A program made the position numbers and the translations under genes. DNA of 64,000 bases, taken from Bradyrhizobium sp. SZCCT0231. Its GTDB lineage: Bacteria > Pseudomonadota > Alphaproteobacteria > Rhizobiales > Xanthobacteraceae. The DNA is taken from contig NZ_JAFCKP010000016.1 of the NCBI RefSeq assembly GCF_018130245.1, forward strand, positions 113,696 through 177,695, written 5' to 3'. Numbering within the stretch: the stretch's first letter is position 1; every line of letters starts with the position of its first letter. The notes beneath the pieces were generated by a model, which searched no databases, was not told where the DNA came from, and worked only from the letters and a program-made list of their open reading frames with translations. This document shows positions 38,979 through 48,359 of this stretch, piece after piece.

Positions 38979-39119
38979 ATGGCAGAGAAGCATACCGCCG
39001 ATCCGGTTGAGATCATGCGGGCGAACGGTCATCCTGAGCTGGAATACGCCGCCGGCTGGACCATCGCCGGTCTCGTCACCATCGGCGCCATCGTTGCCGC
39101 CTGGGTGTTCGCGATCTAG
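38979..39119 (+). CDS. 46-residue single-pass membrane protein
   Basis: A small protein starting MAEKHTADPVEIMRANGH and ending in one hydrophobic helix (WTIAGLVTIGAIVAAWVFAI). ATG at 38979 has GAGG five bases upstream. Codon use is like the neighbouring genes. Its stop overlaps the stop of the convergent creC-like gene. I do not recognise the family; short tail-anchored proteins of this kind include oxidase accessory subunits, but no oxidase gene is nearby. Confidence 0.65.
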   Translation: MAEKHTADPVEIMRANGHPELEYAAGWTIAGLVTIGAIVAAWVFAI

Positions 39120-40702
39120 GCCAGAGGGAATTGGAGCTCGAAGGCCGCGCCCTCGTCGGTCGGCTTCAGCCTGATCGAGCCGCCATGGCTCGCCATCACT
39201 GCACGCGCGATCGCCAGCCCCATCCCGGTACCGCCCTGGTCGCGGCGGGTGGTGAAGAACGCGTCAAAAATCCTGTCGCGGTTCGGGGCCGAGATCGGCT
39301 CGCCGTCATTGCTCATGGTCAGCCGCAGGGTCGTCCGCTCGTCCGCCGCCTCCAGCCTGATCGTCCGCGCCTTGTGCCGCATCGCGTTGTCGGCGAGATG
39401 CGACAGCACGATCAGCGCCTTCTCGCCGGACATGCCGACGGCGCGGTCGAGGCTACCGCTGGCTTCGATCGAGCTTGCCGGAAACCTGCTCCTGAGATCG
39501 GCGATCACGGGCGCAAGCTCGGTGCGCTCGTTCTGCGGCAGGCTCTCGGCACGGGCCAGCTCGCGCAGCCGCTGCGCCATCGCCTCGAGGCGCTGGGTGT
39601 CGGACAGGATGTTGGCGATGAACGTCTTCTGCTCCGCCGGCGTCAGGCCCTCGGCCTTGCCCTGAAGTGAATCCTGCAGCAGCTCGGCCGCGCCCTTGAT
39701 CGAGGTCAGCGGCGATTTCAGCTCGTGGGTGAGATGGGCCGAGAACGTCGCGATATAGTCGGAGCGCCTTGCGAGCTGTTCGGCCATGCCGAGAAAGCTG
39801 TGCGAGAGCTGGGCGAACTCGCGCGTGCCGTAATGCTTCAGCGGCTGGAACGCCTCGCGGTCGCCGCGGCCGATCCGGGCGGCGCGGTCGATCAGCTCGC
39901 GCATCGGCAGCGTGATGGTGCGCGAGAACACGAGGCCGATCGCGATCGTGCCGAGAATGACGGCGAGCCCCGCAAGCACGAACTTGGCCCGCTCCTGGTA
40001 AAGATGGTCGAAGATGTTGCTGGGCGTCCGCGTGGTGTAGATCACCCCGGCGACGCGGTTGTTGACGATGACGGGCATGGCCGAGAACACATGCACGCCG
40101 AGGCCGCGGCTGAAGGAATAGATCGGCGGCGGCGGCTTGTCCGGCACGCGGTTGCGCAAGGTCGCCCGGTATTGCCCGTGCAGCGCGTCCGCGACCTCCT
40201 CGATATGGGCGAGCGACTGCCCGACCTCCTGCCGCCCGGCAATCACCACGCCTTGGGGATCGAGAATGCGAAAGCCCGCCAGTGTCACCTTCTGGGTCTC
40301 GCGGATGATCGGCGTCAGCCTGGCGCCGATCTCGACATAGGCTGCTTGCGCTGCTTGCGGCGCCGGTAGCGCATCGGGCCGCCGCCGCAAGAGGTCGTTG
40401 GCGGTGAGGTCGAGCGCGGGGCGGATCGGCGTGACCTGGTCGCCGGGATCGGGCAGCACGCCCGGCGGCACCTCGGCGCCGAGCACGAGGCCGCTGTCGA
40501 GCCGTGCCGCGGCCTCCTGTGCATAGATCGTCGCGAGCACGCGGCTCTGTGCGATCAGCTCGGCCTGGGTCTGGCGGATGAGCTGGTTATCGTAGAGACG
40601 AAAGAAGAACAGGCCGACCAGCGGCAGGATGGCGACGGTGGCCAGCACCGTGAAGATGACGAGCCCAAGCGACGGCCGCCATTTGTCGGGCGCCGCGCTC
40701 AT
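39116..40702 (-). CDS. CreC-like sensor histidine kinase
   Basis: A 528-residue membrane kinase. Membrane segments at about 15-35 and 241-260 enclose a periplasmic sensor of some 200 residues (double Cache-like/CreC type). A HAMP region follows, and the phosphoacceptor is His326 in SAHLTHELKSPLTSIKG. The ATPase domain shows the N box LADNAMRH and the FTTRRDQGGTGMGLAIA motif. It overlaps the response-regulator gene by four bases. The CreC assignment rests on the overall layout and the neighbouring CreB-like regulator. Confidence 0.87.
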   Translation of the reverse strand: MSAAPDKWRPSLGLVIFTVLATVAILPLVGLFFFRLYDNQLIRQTQAELIAQSRVLATIYAQEAAARLDSGLVLGAEVPPGVLPDPGDQVTPIRPALDLTANDLLRRRPDALPAPQAAQAAYVEIGARLTPIIRETQKVTLAGFRILDPQGVVIAGRQEVGQSLAHIEEVADALHGQYRATLRNRVPDKPPPPIYSFSRGLGVHVFSAMPVIVNNRVAGVIYTTRTPSNIFDHLYQERAKFVLAGLAVILGTIAIGLVFSRTITLPMRELIDRAARIGRGDREAFQPLKHYGTREFAQLSHSFLGMAEQLARRSDYIATFSAHLTHELKSPLTSIKGAAELLQDSLQGKAEGLTPAEQKTFIANILSDTQRLEAMAQRLRELARAESLPQNERTELAPVIADLRSRFPASSIEASGSLDRAVGMSGEKALIVLSHLADNAMRHKARTIRLEAADERTTLRLTMSNDGEPISAPNRDRIFDAFFTTRRDQGGTGMGLAIARAVMASHGGSIRLKPTDEGAAFELQFPLA

Positions 40703-41403
40703 GCCTCTTTCTCGCAGCGGCCGAGCTTGAAGCCGACGCCGTGGATGGTCTCGATGACGTTGTCGCAGGCCAGCGCCGCGAGCTTGGCGCGGATGTTGCG
40801 GATATGGCTGTCGATGGTGCGGTCGGAGACCTGGATGTTGAGCTGATAGGCCGCCCGCATCAGCTGCTCGCGGTTGAACACCGATGTCGGCCGGGTCAGG
40901 AATGCGCGCAGGATGCCGAACTCGATCGCGGTCAGCTTCAGCGGCGTGCCGGCAAAGGACGCGACATGCTGCTCGGGATCGATCAGGAGTCCGCCTTGCA
41001 CCAGCGCGGTGGGCCCGGCCTTGGCCTCGCCATTGCGCGGGCTGAGGCGGCGCAGGATGACATTGACCCGCGCCACCAGCTCGCGCGGGCTGAACGGCTT
41101 TGTGACGTAGTCGTCGCCGCCGATCTCGAGGCCGAGGATGCGGTCGATCTCCTCGTCGCGCGCCGACAGGAACAGGATCGGCACGTCGGAGACTTTGCGG
41201 ACCTCGCGGCAGACGTCGAGGCCGTCGAACTCGGGCATGCCGATGTCGAGCACGATCAGATCGGGCCTGTCGGCGGCAAAGCGGCTGAGCGCCTCCTTGC
41301 CGTCGCGCGCCTCGATCACGTCCATGCCGGCTTTCTTCAGGGCGACGCGGATGACCTCGCGGATATGGCCCTCGTCGTCGACGATGAGAATGCGATGCGC
41401 CAA
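40699..41403 (-). CDS. CreB-like OmpR-family response regulator
   Basis: A 234-residue regulator. The receiver domain has the acidic pair in ILIVDDEGH, Asp53 in VLDIGMPEFDG and Lys in YVTKPFSPREL. The C-terminal winged helix contains LKLTAIEFGILRAFLTRP and DRTIDSHIRNIRAKL with IHGVGFKL. In E. coli and Pseudomonas, CreBC responds to carbon status or to cell-wall damage. It lies between a DUF4173 gene (19 bp upstream) and the kinase gene (4-bp overlap), so the three probably form one operon. Confidence 0.92.
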   Translation of the reverse strand: MAHRILIVDDEGHIREVIRVALKKAGMDVIEARDGKEALSRFAADRPDLIVLDIGMPEFDGLDVCREVRKVSDVPILFLSARDEEIDRILGLEIGGDDYVTKPFSPRELVARVNVILRRLSPRNGEAKAGPTALVQGGLLIDPEQHVASFAGTPLKLTAIEFGILRAFLTRPTSVFNREQLMRAAYQLNIQVSDRTIDSHIRNIRAKLAALACDNVIETIHGVGFKLGRCEKEA

Positions 41404-41422
41404 GAATCTCTCCGCTGCCTCG

Positions 41423-42919
41423 TCAACCCGCCGGCTGATTCGTCGTCTGGGCGTCCAGCCTGCGCTGCAGCCGCCAGTTGCGAAAGCCCCAGCTCCGCCA
41501 GGCCATATCCTGGCGCTGCTGTTCTACAAGGCGGTCGCGCCGTGACACAAGGCAGGTCTCGGGATTGCCGGGCCTGAGCATGATCGCCTTGTCGATGGCG
41601 GGCAGCGCCTGCGGCCCGAGCGCCAGGAGATAGTTAATGTCGATCTGCACGCCGTTGCCCGATGCCTCCCGGCTGTGGGCGACATTGTAGTCGGCAATGA
41701 AGGCATCGAAGTTCACGAGCGAGCAAGCATAGAGCACGATCGCGAGCGCGATCAGGTTGACGCCGACCAGCCACTCGTTGGAGCGGTCGAGCACGATGCG
41801 GGCCACGATCAGGATCAGCCCCATCGCCACCAGCCCCATCCAGATGAAGGCCGCAATCCGCCAATAGGTCAGCATGTAAATGCCGACATAAAGATCGAGC
41901 CGGAGGATGGAGGAGGCGACGAGAAGGACGTTCTGCCCAACCCAGAGATAGACCAGCGGCCGGATCACTCTCGACTTCTCGGCCGGTCCGCCCGGGCGCA
42001 TCGCCACCAGCACAAAGGCGGCGGCCAGCAGCGCGGTCGCAATCAGCGGATAGGCGCCGCGGTGGGCATAGGCCGCGTAAGTCAAATTGTCGGGCAGCGC
42101 GGCGTGGCCCCAGAGATAGATGCCGTCGAGAATGGACTGCGCTGCAAACAGCAGGTTGAACAGGATCAGCGAGCGCAGGATGGTGGAGGGTCCCAGAAAC
42201 TCCGGCGAGATGAAGGGCGCAAGCGGCTCCGGCTCCACGACATCGGTCTGGGCGGTTGCGACAATCTTCCTGCGCCGCCAGCGCACGTGGATGAACGGCC
42301 AGACCAGCGCCAGCATCAGGATCCAGAACAGCACGCGCGGGACGCTGACATAGTCGAGGATGATCCTTGGATTGAGCAGCGAGACCCATTGCTCGATCAA
42401 GGGATTGGCGGCGGCGAACAGCGCGACGAACACGGTGCCCAGCACCACCGGCATCAGCCACAGCGCGATGCCGCGGGTGAACGCCGACATGTTGAAGACC
42501 TGAAGCGCCTCGGGGAAGACTCTGAAGGGGCCGAACAGGACTAAGTTTCGCAGTGCGCGGGCTCGGTCGGCAAGGCCAGTCGTTTCAGGATTGGTTGCCA
42601 GCAGCAGGGCGATGACCAGCGCTGCAATGAGGATCAGGAATGAAAGCGTGTTGAGCTCTTCGATGGCTGGCACGAGACCGAGGACGATGACGGCGGCACC
42701 GATCGCCGCGCGGCGAATGTCCAGCGATGCGTGGTTGGCGAGGAGCGAGGCGCAGACGATCGCTACCGCAAAGACGACCAGCGACAGCCCGGCCCGCTGG
42801 CCATAGAAGAGCCAGTCGGCGAGCGCGGCGAGCACCAGCGCCATCGCGAGCTTGAGCGATAGTGTCGAAGGCCTGATCGGTTGGATGTCCGTCGTCGGCG
42901 TCGTAGCCAGGCTCGTCAT
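41423..42919 (-). CDS. DUF4173 polytopic membrane protein
   Basis: A 498-residue inner-membrane protein with about twelve hydrophobic segments. The C-terminal part has the DUF4173 pattern: LFAAQSILDGIYLWGHAALPDNLTYAAYAHRGAYPLIATALLAAAFVL, then LDRSNEWLVGVNLIALAIVLYACSLVNFDAFIADYNV. Its function is unknown. It starts the operon with the CreBC-like system, in the place where E. coli has a different membrane protein (CreD) at the other end. ATG at 42919 is chosen at the start of the soluble N-tail; an in-frame ATG exists at 42964. Confidence 0.85.
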   Translation of the reverse strand: MTSLATTPTTDIQPIRPSTLSLKLAMALVLAALADWLFYGQRAGLSLVVFAVAIVCASLLANHASLDIRRAAIGAAVIVLGLVPAIEELNTLSFLILIAALVIALLLATNPETTGLADRARALRNLVLFGPFRVFPEALQVFNMSAFTRGIALWLMPVVLGTVFVALFAAANPLIEQWVSLLNPRIILDYVSVPRVLFWILMLALVWPFIHVRWRRRKIVATAQTDVVEPEPLAPFISPEFLGPSTILRSLILFNLLFAAQSILDGIYLWGHAALPDNLTYAAYAHRGAYPLIATALLAAAFVLVAMRPGGPAEKSRVIRPLVYLWVGQNVLLVASSILRLDLYVGIYMLTYWRIAAFIWMGLVAMGLILIVARIVLDRSNEWLVGVNLIALAIVLYACSLVNFDAFIADYNVAHSREASGNGVQIDINYLLALGPQALPAIDKAIMLRPGNPETCLVSRRDRLVEQQRQDMAWRSWGFRNWRLQRRLDAQTTNQPAG

Positions 42920-43107
42920 GTGCAGATGACCCTCTCGTGAATATCGATATCGTGCAGTCTGCATGGCGCTTGCGCAGAAGCCGGGGCCTTCGTCTGCACG
43001 GTTTCAGGAGTCTTTTGCAGTTTTCGTGCAGCTGCGCTTTTGCCCCTCGCGCAGCTTCAGCCGCCCTGATAGGTGCGATGCGTTCATCACCTCAGGCGTG
43101 ACGCATC

Positions 43108-44451
43108 ATGCAATTCCTCAATCGCCTCGGTCTCATCCTGCTCTGGCTTGCCGCGCCACTTGCCGCATTCGCGGCGGCGAACAAGAACGATCCCTATCTG
43201 CTCGTGCTGCGCGGCGCCGGAAACATTGCGCTTGTCGTCGCAAGCATCGCGATCGTCATCGTCCTGCTGCGCAGAGGTCGCTGGCGCAGCATCGCGGGCA
43301 AGCTGCTCGTCACACTCTGGTGCCTGCCGCCGGTGCTGATGTCCGCCGCGCATTTGAAGTTCGAGCTGCGCAAGCACGACGTTCTCAGCGCGAACGCTGC
43401 CGAGGTACGCCAGCTCGGGCCTCACTTCATGGTCGGCTATTCCTCCTTTCCCGAGGTCGCGCGCCTTGCCGAGCAGGGCCTGATCGGCGGCGTCTATGTC
43501 ACCCGGCACAACATCCGCGGCCGGACCGTCGAGGCGCTGCGCGCCGAGATCGCGGCGCTCCAGGATATCAGGCGCGCCGCCGGCCTGCCGCCGCTGGTTG
43601 TCGCCGCAGATCAGGAGGGCGGCATCGTCGGGCATCTCGCGCCGCCGCTGACGAAAGTGCCGGCGCTGGCGACACTCGCGGGGCTCGCTCCCGACGAGCA
43701 GCAGGCCAAGGCCGAAGAGTTTGGCCGCATCCACGGCCGCGAGCTCGCCGGGCTCGGCGTCAATCTCAACCTCGCGCCGGTGCTCGATCTCAAGCCGCCG
43801 GCGCGGCGCAGCCGTCTCGATTTCCATACGCTGATCGGCCAACGCGCGATCGCGAGCGATCCCGCCGTCGTCAGCACGATCGCCAGCGCCTATGTGCGCG
43901 GGCTGGAGCAGTCCGGCGTCGGCGCCACGCTCAAGCACTTTCCCGGCATCGGCCGCGTGCGCACCGACACGCATCATTTCAGCGCCAATCTCGATACGCC
44001 GGTGAAGGAGCTGGAAGCAAGCGACTGGCTTCCGTTCCGCGAGGTGCTGTCGCATTCGCGCAGCGCGCTCATGGTCGGCCATGTCACGCTCACCGCCGTC
44101 GATCCTGACCGCGCCGCCTCGCATTCGAAGCGCGTCGTCGAGGGAATCATTCGCGAGAAGTGGGGTTACCGGGGCGTGGTGATGACCGACGATCTCGTGA
44201 TGGGCGCGATCTACCAGAGCGATGTCTGCAAGGCCGTGGTGGAAGCGATCAACGCCGGTGTCGATCTGCTGCTGGTTGCCTATGATGGCGCGCAGTTCTA
44301 CCGCGTCTTCGCCTGCGCTCTCGACGGATTGCGGCAGGGCAGGCTCGATGCGGCGATGCTACACGCGAGTGCGGCGCGGCTGGAGCGCGGTTTCCCGACC
44401 GCGCAGGCGCGAGCCTCGTCAGTCGTAGTCAGCATCGCCCGCCGGAACTAG
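43108..44451 (+). CDS. Glycoside hydrolase family 3 protein, NagZ-like, membrane-anchored
   Basis: A 447-residue protein with hydrophobic segments in the first 85 residues and then a GH3 catalytic domain. Motifs are VVAADQEGGIVGHL, LNLAPVLDL, the NagZ-type loop KHFPGIGRVRTDTHHF and the nucleophile Asp in GVVMTDDLVMGAI. NagZ removes N-acetylglucosamine from muropeptides in peptidoglycan recycling and is cytoplasmic; here the membrane anchor suggests action at the membrane face. It is divergent from the CreBC-like operon. The stop overlaps that of the next, convergent gene. Confidence 0.88.
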   Translation: MQFLNRLGLILLWLAAPLAAFAAANKNDPYLLVLRGAGNIALVVASIAIVIVLLRRGRWRSIAGKLLVTLWCLPPVLMSAAHLKFELRKHDVLSANAAEVRQLGPHFMVGYSSFPEVARLAEQGLIGGVYVTRHNIRGRTVEALRAEIAALQDIRRAAGLPPLVVAADQEGGIVGHLAPPLTKVPALATLAGLAPDEQQAKAEEFGRIHGRELAGLGVNLNLAPVLDLKPPARRSRLDFHTLIGQRAIASDPAVVSTIASAYVRGLEQSGVGATLKHFPGIGRVRTDTHHFSANLDTPVKELEASDWLPFREVLSHSRSALMVGHVTLTAVDPDRAASHSKRVVEGIIREKWGYRGVVMTDDLVMGAIYQSDVCKAVVEAINAGVDLLLVAYDGAQFYRVFACALDGLRQGRLDAAMLHASAARLERGFPTAQARASSVVVSIARRN

Positions 44452-46070
44452 CCCTTCGCGAACTGGCGGTAGTCCGGCTCGCGGTGAAACCAGAATTCGT
44501 AGCCGCTGACGCTCTTCTGCATGGCGACGTCGTGGATCGGCTGGTTGAGTGGAATGACGGGAACGTCGCGCATACAGAGCGCGATGAAATCCTTCACGGT
44601 CTTGGCGTATTCCGCGGCATCCGTGGTGAAGCGCGCCTTGTCGATCAGCGCGTCCATCTCCTTGTTCCGGTAGGACGAGATGTTGAAGATCGAGTTGTTG
44701 CCGTGGAAATTCCAGTAGAAGTAATATTCGGGATAATCCAGCCAGCCGCTGAAGCGGTTGAGCGCGAGCGGCAGCTCCTTCTTGTTCAGCGTCGTGCGCC
44801 AGTTCGCGCCGGGGATTTTTTCGATTCCCGCCTTGATGCCGATCTTGGCGAGGTTCTCCTGGATCAGGATCGCGGTCGGCTCGCCGACGGTGGCCGTGCC
44901 AGTGTCCAGCGACAGCGTCGTCTCAAGGCCGGATTCGAAACCTGCTTCCTTCAGTAAAGCCTTGGCCTTGTCGAGATCGGTGACGTAAGGAAACGGCTGC
45001 GGCCAGACCGGTTTTGAGACTTCGGCCGCGCCGCCGTACATGGGAACGGCACGCCCGAAGAAGGCGCTGGTCTGGATCTGCTCGTAGGGCATCGCCCAGG
45101 CGATGGCCTGACGCAGTTTGGCATTGTCGAACGGCGGCTTTGCGGTGTTCAGCGCGACGTACCAGAGCGCGTTCGGGATCGGCACGCCAGAGACCTTGAC
45201 CTTGCCCTCCTTGATGATCTGCTCGAAATCGCGCGGCGCAAAGCCGCTGGAAATGTCGGCATCGCCACGCTCCAGCATGGCGCGGCGGGTGCCGGCGGAG
45301 GGGACGTCGCGCGCGATCACGCGCTTGACCTTCGGCAGCGGTCCGCTCTTCCAGTCGTCGAACCGCGCCAGCACGGTCTCGCTGCCGGGCTTCCAGCTCT
45401 CGATCCTGTAAGCGCCGCCGCCGGCCTCGTTGTTCCTGAGCCACGCCAGCGCCCACGGATCTTCCGCCGTCGCGTTCTTCCTGGCGAGTTCGGAGTTGAT
45501 GATGAAGGGCACGACGACGGCGACGTTGAACAGCAGCATCTTGTCCTTGCGGACGTAGTCGATGCGGAAGGTGTGGTCGTCGACCACAACGAACTGCTCG
45601 GGCTTCTCCAGCGATCCCGCCGACATCTGGAAAGTCGGGAAGCCGCCAACCTTCACGGCGCGGTCGAACGACCATTTGACGTCCTTGGCGGTAACAGGCG
45701 CGCCGTCGTGGAATTTGGCGTCCTTGCGAAGCTTGAAGGTGCAGGACATGCCGTCGGCCGCGACCTCCCAGCTCTCGGCGAGCTCGGGCGCGAGCTTTTC
45801 GCAGTCGTAGGAGATCGTCCCATCGGGCAGCGACTTGGAGGCGTAGGTCAGCAGCCGGTCGTAGCAATTCCAGGAGAGACCATTGACTGTCTGGTTGGAG
45901 CCGACGCCCTGCATATCCAACGAATTCGGCCCGAGCTCCTGCACCACCAGCAGTGTCTCCGCGCGGCTCTGTGCCCAGGCGAGACGTGGAGCAAATGCTG
46001 CCATACCGCCGGCGCCGAGGCCGCCAAGCACCACGTCGCGCCGGGTCATATTATGGGGTGCATTGCTCAT
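44448..46070 (-). CDS. Peptide/nickel-type ABC substrate-binding protein (SBP_bac_5)
   Basis: A 540-residue exported binding protein. A Tat-like signal (TRRDVVLGGLGAGGMAAFAPRLAWA) precedes the DppA-type domain with SWEVAADGMSCTFKLRKDAKFHDGAPVTAKDVKWSFDR, LNTAKPPFDNAKLRQAIAWAM and a C-terminal GYEFWFHREPDYRQFAKG. ATG 46070 has a strong GGAGG site; another ATG at 46100 is in frame. No transporter genes follow. It lies 93 bp after the dihydropyrimidinase gene in the same direction, which suggests uptake of a hydantoin-like or N-carbamoyl compound, but this is inference. Confidence 0.88.
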   Translation of the reverse strand: MSNAPHNMTRRDVVLGGLGAGGMAAFAPRLAWAQSRAETLLVVQELGPNSLDMQGVGSNQTVNGLSWNCYDRLLTYASKSLPDGTISYDCEKLAPELAESWEVAADGMSCTFKLRKDAKFHDGAPVTAKDVKWSFDRAVKVGGFPTFQMSAGSLEKPEQFVVVDDHTFRIDYVRKDKMLLFNVAVVVPFIINSELARKNATAEDPWALAWLRNNEAGGGAYRIESWKPGSETVLARFDDWKSGPLPKVKRVIARDVPSAGTRRAMLERGDADISSGFAPRDFEQIIKEGKVKVSGVPIPNALWYVALNTAKPPFDNAKLRQAIAWAMPYEQIQTSAFFGRAVPMYGGAAEVSKPVWPQPFPYVTDLDKAKALLKEAGFESGLETTLSLDTGTATVGEPTAILIQENLAKIGIKAGIEKIPGANWRTTLNKKELPLALNRFSGWLDYPEYYFYWNFHGNNSIFNISSYRNKEMDALIDKARFTTDAAEYAKTVKDFIALCMRDVPVIPLNQPIHDVAMQKSVSGYEFWFHREPDYRQFAKG

Positions 46071-46163
46071 CGCCGCCTCCGTCAGAGAATTATCCGACAT
46101 CGAGAGGCAAGGCGTGTGCCATCACCGCGCACCAAGGTGTCACATGCCTAGCACCCGAACGCG

Positions 46164-47618
46164 CTACGGCGTCACTGCGCCACGTGCGACCGCGCGCGGG
46201 GCGGTCAGCTCCTTCCAGGTCGAATTCGCCACATGCACCGGCGAGAAGGCGGGACGTTCGACGTAGCGGCCATCGCCGGCCTCGGCGCGCAGGTCACCAT
46301 TCTTCCAGACGATACGGCCGCGCGACAGCGTCGCGGCCGGTCCGCCCGTGCAGGCAAAGCCTTCGAACACGTTGTAATCGATCTTGCTCATCTGCCGCTT
46401 GGCGCTGATGGTCTTCGTCGCCTTCGGATCCCACACCACGATGTCGGCGTCCGAGCCGACGGCGACCGCGCCCTTGCGCGGATAGATGTTGAGGATGCGG
46501 GCGATGTTCGCCGACGTCACCGCGACGAATTCTTCCTTCGTCAGCCTCCCCGTGGCGACGCCCGCAGTCCACAATAGCGCAAGGCGGTCTTCGAGGCCGC
46601 CGGTGCCGTTCGGGATCTTCCTGAAGTCGTCGAGGCCGAACCGCTTCTGCTCCGTGGTGAAAGCGCAGTGGTCGGTCGCGACCACCTGGAGCGAGCCGGC
46701 TTGCAGGCCGGCCCAAAGACTATCCTGATGCGACTTGTCGCGGAACGGCGGCGACATCACGCGCTGTGCGGAATGATCCCAGTCCTTGTCCTGGTATTCG
46801 CCGGCATCGAGCAGCAGATGCTGGATCAGCGGCTCGCCATAGACCCGCTTTCCCGCAGCCCGCGCGCGGGCGATCGCCTCATGCGCCTCGCGGCAGCTGG
46901 TGTGCACGATGTAGACCGGCGTGCCCGTCATGTCGGCGATCATGATGGCGCGGTTGGTGGCTTCGCCCTCGACCTCCGGCGGCCGTGAATAGGCGTGGCC
47001 CTCGGGGCCGGTGATGCCGCGCGCGATCAGGGCCTCTTGCATCAGGGCAACGACGTCGCCGTTCTCGGCGTGCACCACCGGCATCGCGCCGAGATGGGCG
47101 CAGCGTGCGAACGAGTTGTAGAGCTCGTCATCGTTCACCATCAGCGCGCCCTTGTAGGCCATGAAGTGCTTGAAGGTGTTGATGCCGTAGGTTTTGACCA
47201 CGGTCTCCATCTCGTCATAGATCTGCTTCGACCACGACGTCACCGCCATGTGGAAGCCGTAGTCGCTGGCCGCCTTCTCGGATTTGTGCCGCCACTCCTG
47301 ATAGGCTGCCAGCATCGACTGGCCTGGATCGGGCAGGCAGAAATCCACCACCATGGTGGTGCCGCCGCTCAGCGCCGCCTTGGTTCCCGATTCGAAATCG
47401 TCGGCGGTGACGGTGCCCATGAACGGCATTTCGAGATGGGTGTGCGGATCGATGCCGCCCGGGATGACGTAGGCGCCGCCGGCATCGACGATCTCGGTAC
47501 CTGCCGGCGCCTCGATCGATGCGCCCACCGCGACGATGGTCTCGCCGTCGATCAGCACGTCCGCGCGGCGCGAATGATCGTGATTGACGACGGTGCCGCC
47601 GCGGATGAGGAGGGGCAT
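46164..47618 (-). CDS. hydA: Dihydropyrimidinase / D-hydantoinase
   Basis: A 484-residue cyclic-amidohydrolase that opens dihydrouracil, dihydrothymine or 5-substituted hydantoins. Metal ligands are visible: HTH (H59, H61 in GGIDPHTHLEMPF), the FMAYKG segment with the Lys that is carbamylated in the family, His in VVHAENGD and VHTSCREAHE, and Asp in VVATDHCAF. The length is typical. No other reductive pyrimidine-degradation genes are in the window. A peptide-type binding protein follows. Confidence 0.92.
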   Translation of the reverse strand: MPLLIRGGTVVNHDHSRRADVLIDGETIVAVGASIEAPAGTEIVDAGGAYVIPGGIDPHTHLEMPFMGTVTADDFESGTKAALSGGTTMVVDFCLPDPGQSMLAAYQEWRHKSEKAASDYGFHMAVTSWSKQIYDEMETVVKTYGINTFKHFMAYKGALMVNDDELYNSFARCAHLGAMPVVHAENGDVVALMQEALIARGITGPEGHAYSRPPEVEGEATNRAIMIADMTGTPVYIVHTSCREAHEAIARARAAGKRVYGEPLIQHLLLDAGEYQDKDWDHSAQRVMSPPFRDKSHQDSLWAGLQAGSLQVVATDHCAFTTEQKRFGLDDFRKIPNGTGGLEDRLALLWTAGVATGRLTKEEFVAVTSANIARILNIYPRKGAVAVGSDADIVVWDPKATKTISAKRQMSKIDYNVFEGFACTGGPAATLSRGRIVWKNGDLRAEAGDGRYVERPAFSPVHVANSTWKELTAPRAVARGAVTP

Positions 47619-47690
47619 GAGAGGCTCCGGGGAACGGTGAGGGACGGCCCGAAAGCTAAGCGCACCACTCGCGACGCGACAGGCGAAATG

Positions 47691-48323
47691 TTAGTCAGCC
47701 GCCGCCGATCCTTTTTGCTCCGCGCGCCCGATCAGTCCGTCGATCATCGCGTGCACGAGGTTTGCGATCTCCTTGCGCAGTGCCGGCAGCGGCACGGCAA
47801 CCAGCTTCTGCTCCAGTCCCAGCGCCACCATCCCATGCACGGCCGAGAACAGGCTGCGCGCCGTGATGCCGAGTTCCTCCGGGCTGCGCTCTGGAAACAG
47901 CGCGGCCAGCGGCTGGTAGATGTGGCGGAACAGCTGCAGCTGGTCGTTGATGGACCAATCGGGGAGGGGCTTGTCGGCCGCCATGCGGTGCTCGAACAGC
48001 GCGCGCCAGAGCTCGAGATTTTCGGCGGCGAAATCGCAATAGGCAATCGCGATGCGGATCAGCGTCGCCTGTGGCGACGGGGCGCCCGCGCCTTCCGCCG
48101 CGCTGAGCGCCTCATCGAGGCGAAGCAGCGTGCGCGAGCCGACGCGCAGGACGAGTTCGTCCACGTCAGCGACGAGATTGTAGACCGCGCCATTGGCGCA
48201 GCCGATCTCGCGGGCCAAATCGCGGGTCTTCAGACCCGCCAACCCCCGCTCAGCGATCATCTGCTCGGCCGCCTGGATCAGGTCGACCCGTAATTTCTCT
48301 CGACGCTCCAGGGCCTTAGTCAT
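47691..48323 (-). CDS. TetR family transcriptional regulator
   Basis: A 210-residue regulator. The N-terminal helix-turn-helix is LIQAAEQMIAERGLAGLKTRDLAREIGCANGAVYNLVADVDELV, and the C-terminal helical domain looks like the WHG/TetR_C_33 type. It is divergent from pspA, and the gap between them contains three related palindromes. It therefore probably represses both itself and the pspA-yiaAB operon until an envelope-related ligand binds. Confidence 0.93.
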   Translation of the reverse strand: MTKALERREKLRVDLIQAAEQMIAERGLAGLKTRDLAREIGCANGAVYNLVADVDELVLRVGSRTLLRLDEALSAAEGAGAPSPQATLIRIAIAYCDFAAENLELWRALFEHRMAADKPLPDWSINDQLQLFRHIYQPLAALFPERSPEELGITARSLFSAVHGMVALGLEQKLVAVPLPALRKEIANLVHAMIDGLIGRAEQKGSAAAD

Positions 48324-48337
48324 TCTCGACCAAATTC

Positions 48338-48352
48338 TTGAGCGTCGCTCAA
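48338..48352. promoter_or_regulatory. TetR-type operator 1
   Basis: TTGAGC-GTC-GCTCAA is a perfect 15-bp palindrome, 15 bp from the tetR start codon. Confidence 0.8.
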
Positions 48353-48359
48353 ATATTTA

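Noticed and set aside
38591-39016. A 141-residue open frame on the minus strand
   Set aside because: Sequence is rich in Arg and Pro without recognisable domain, has no ribosome site, and overlaps the better supported 46-residue gene.
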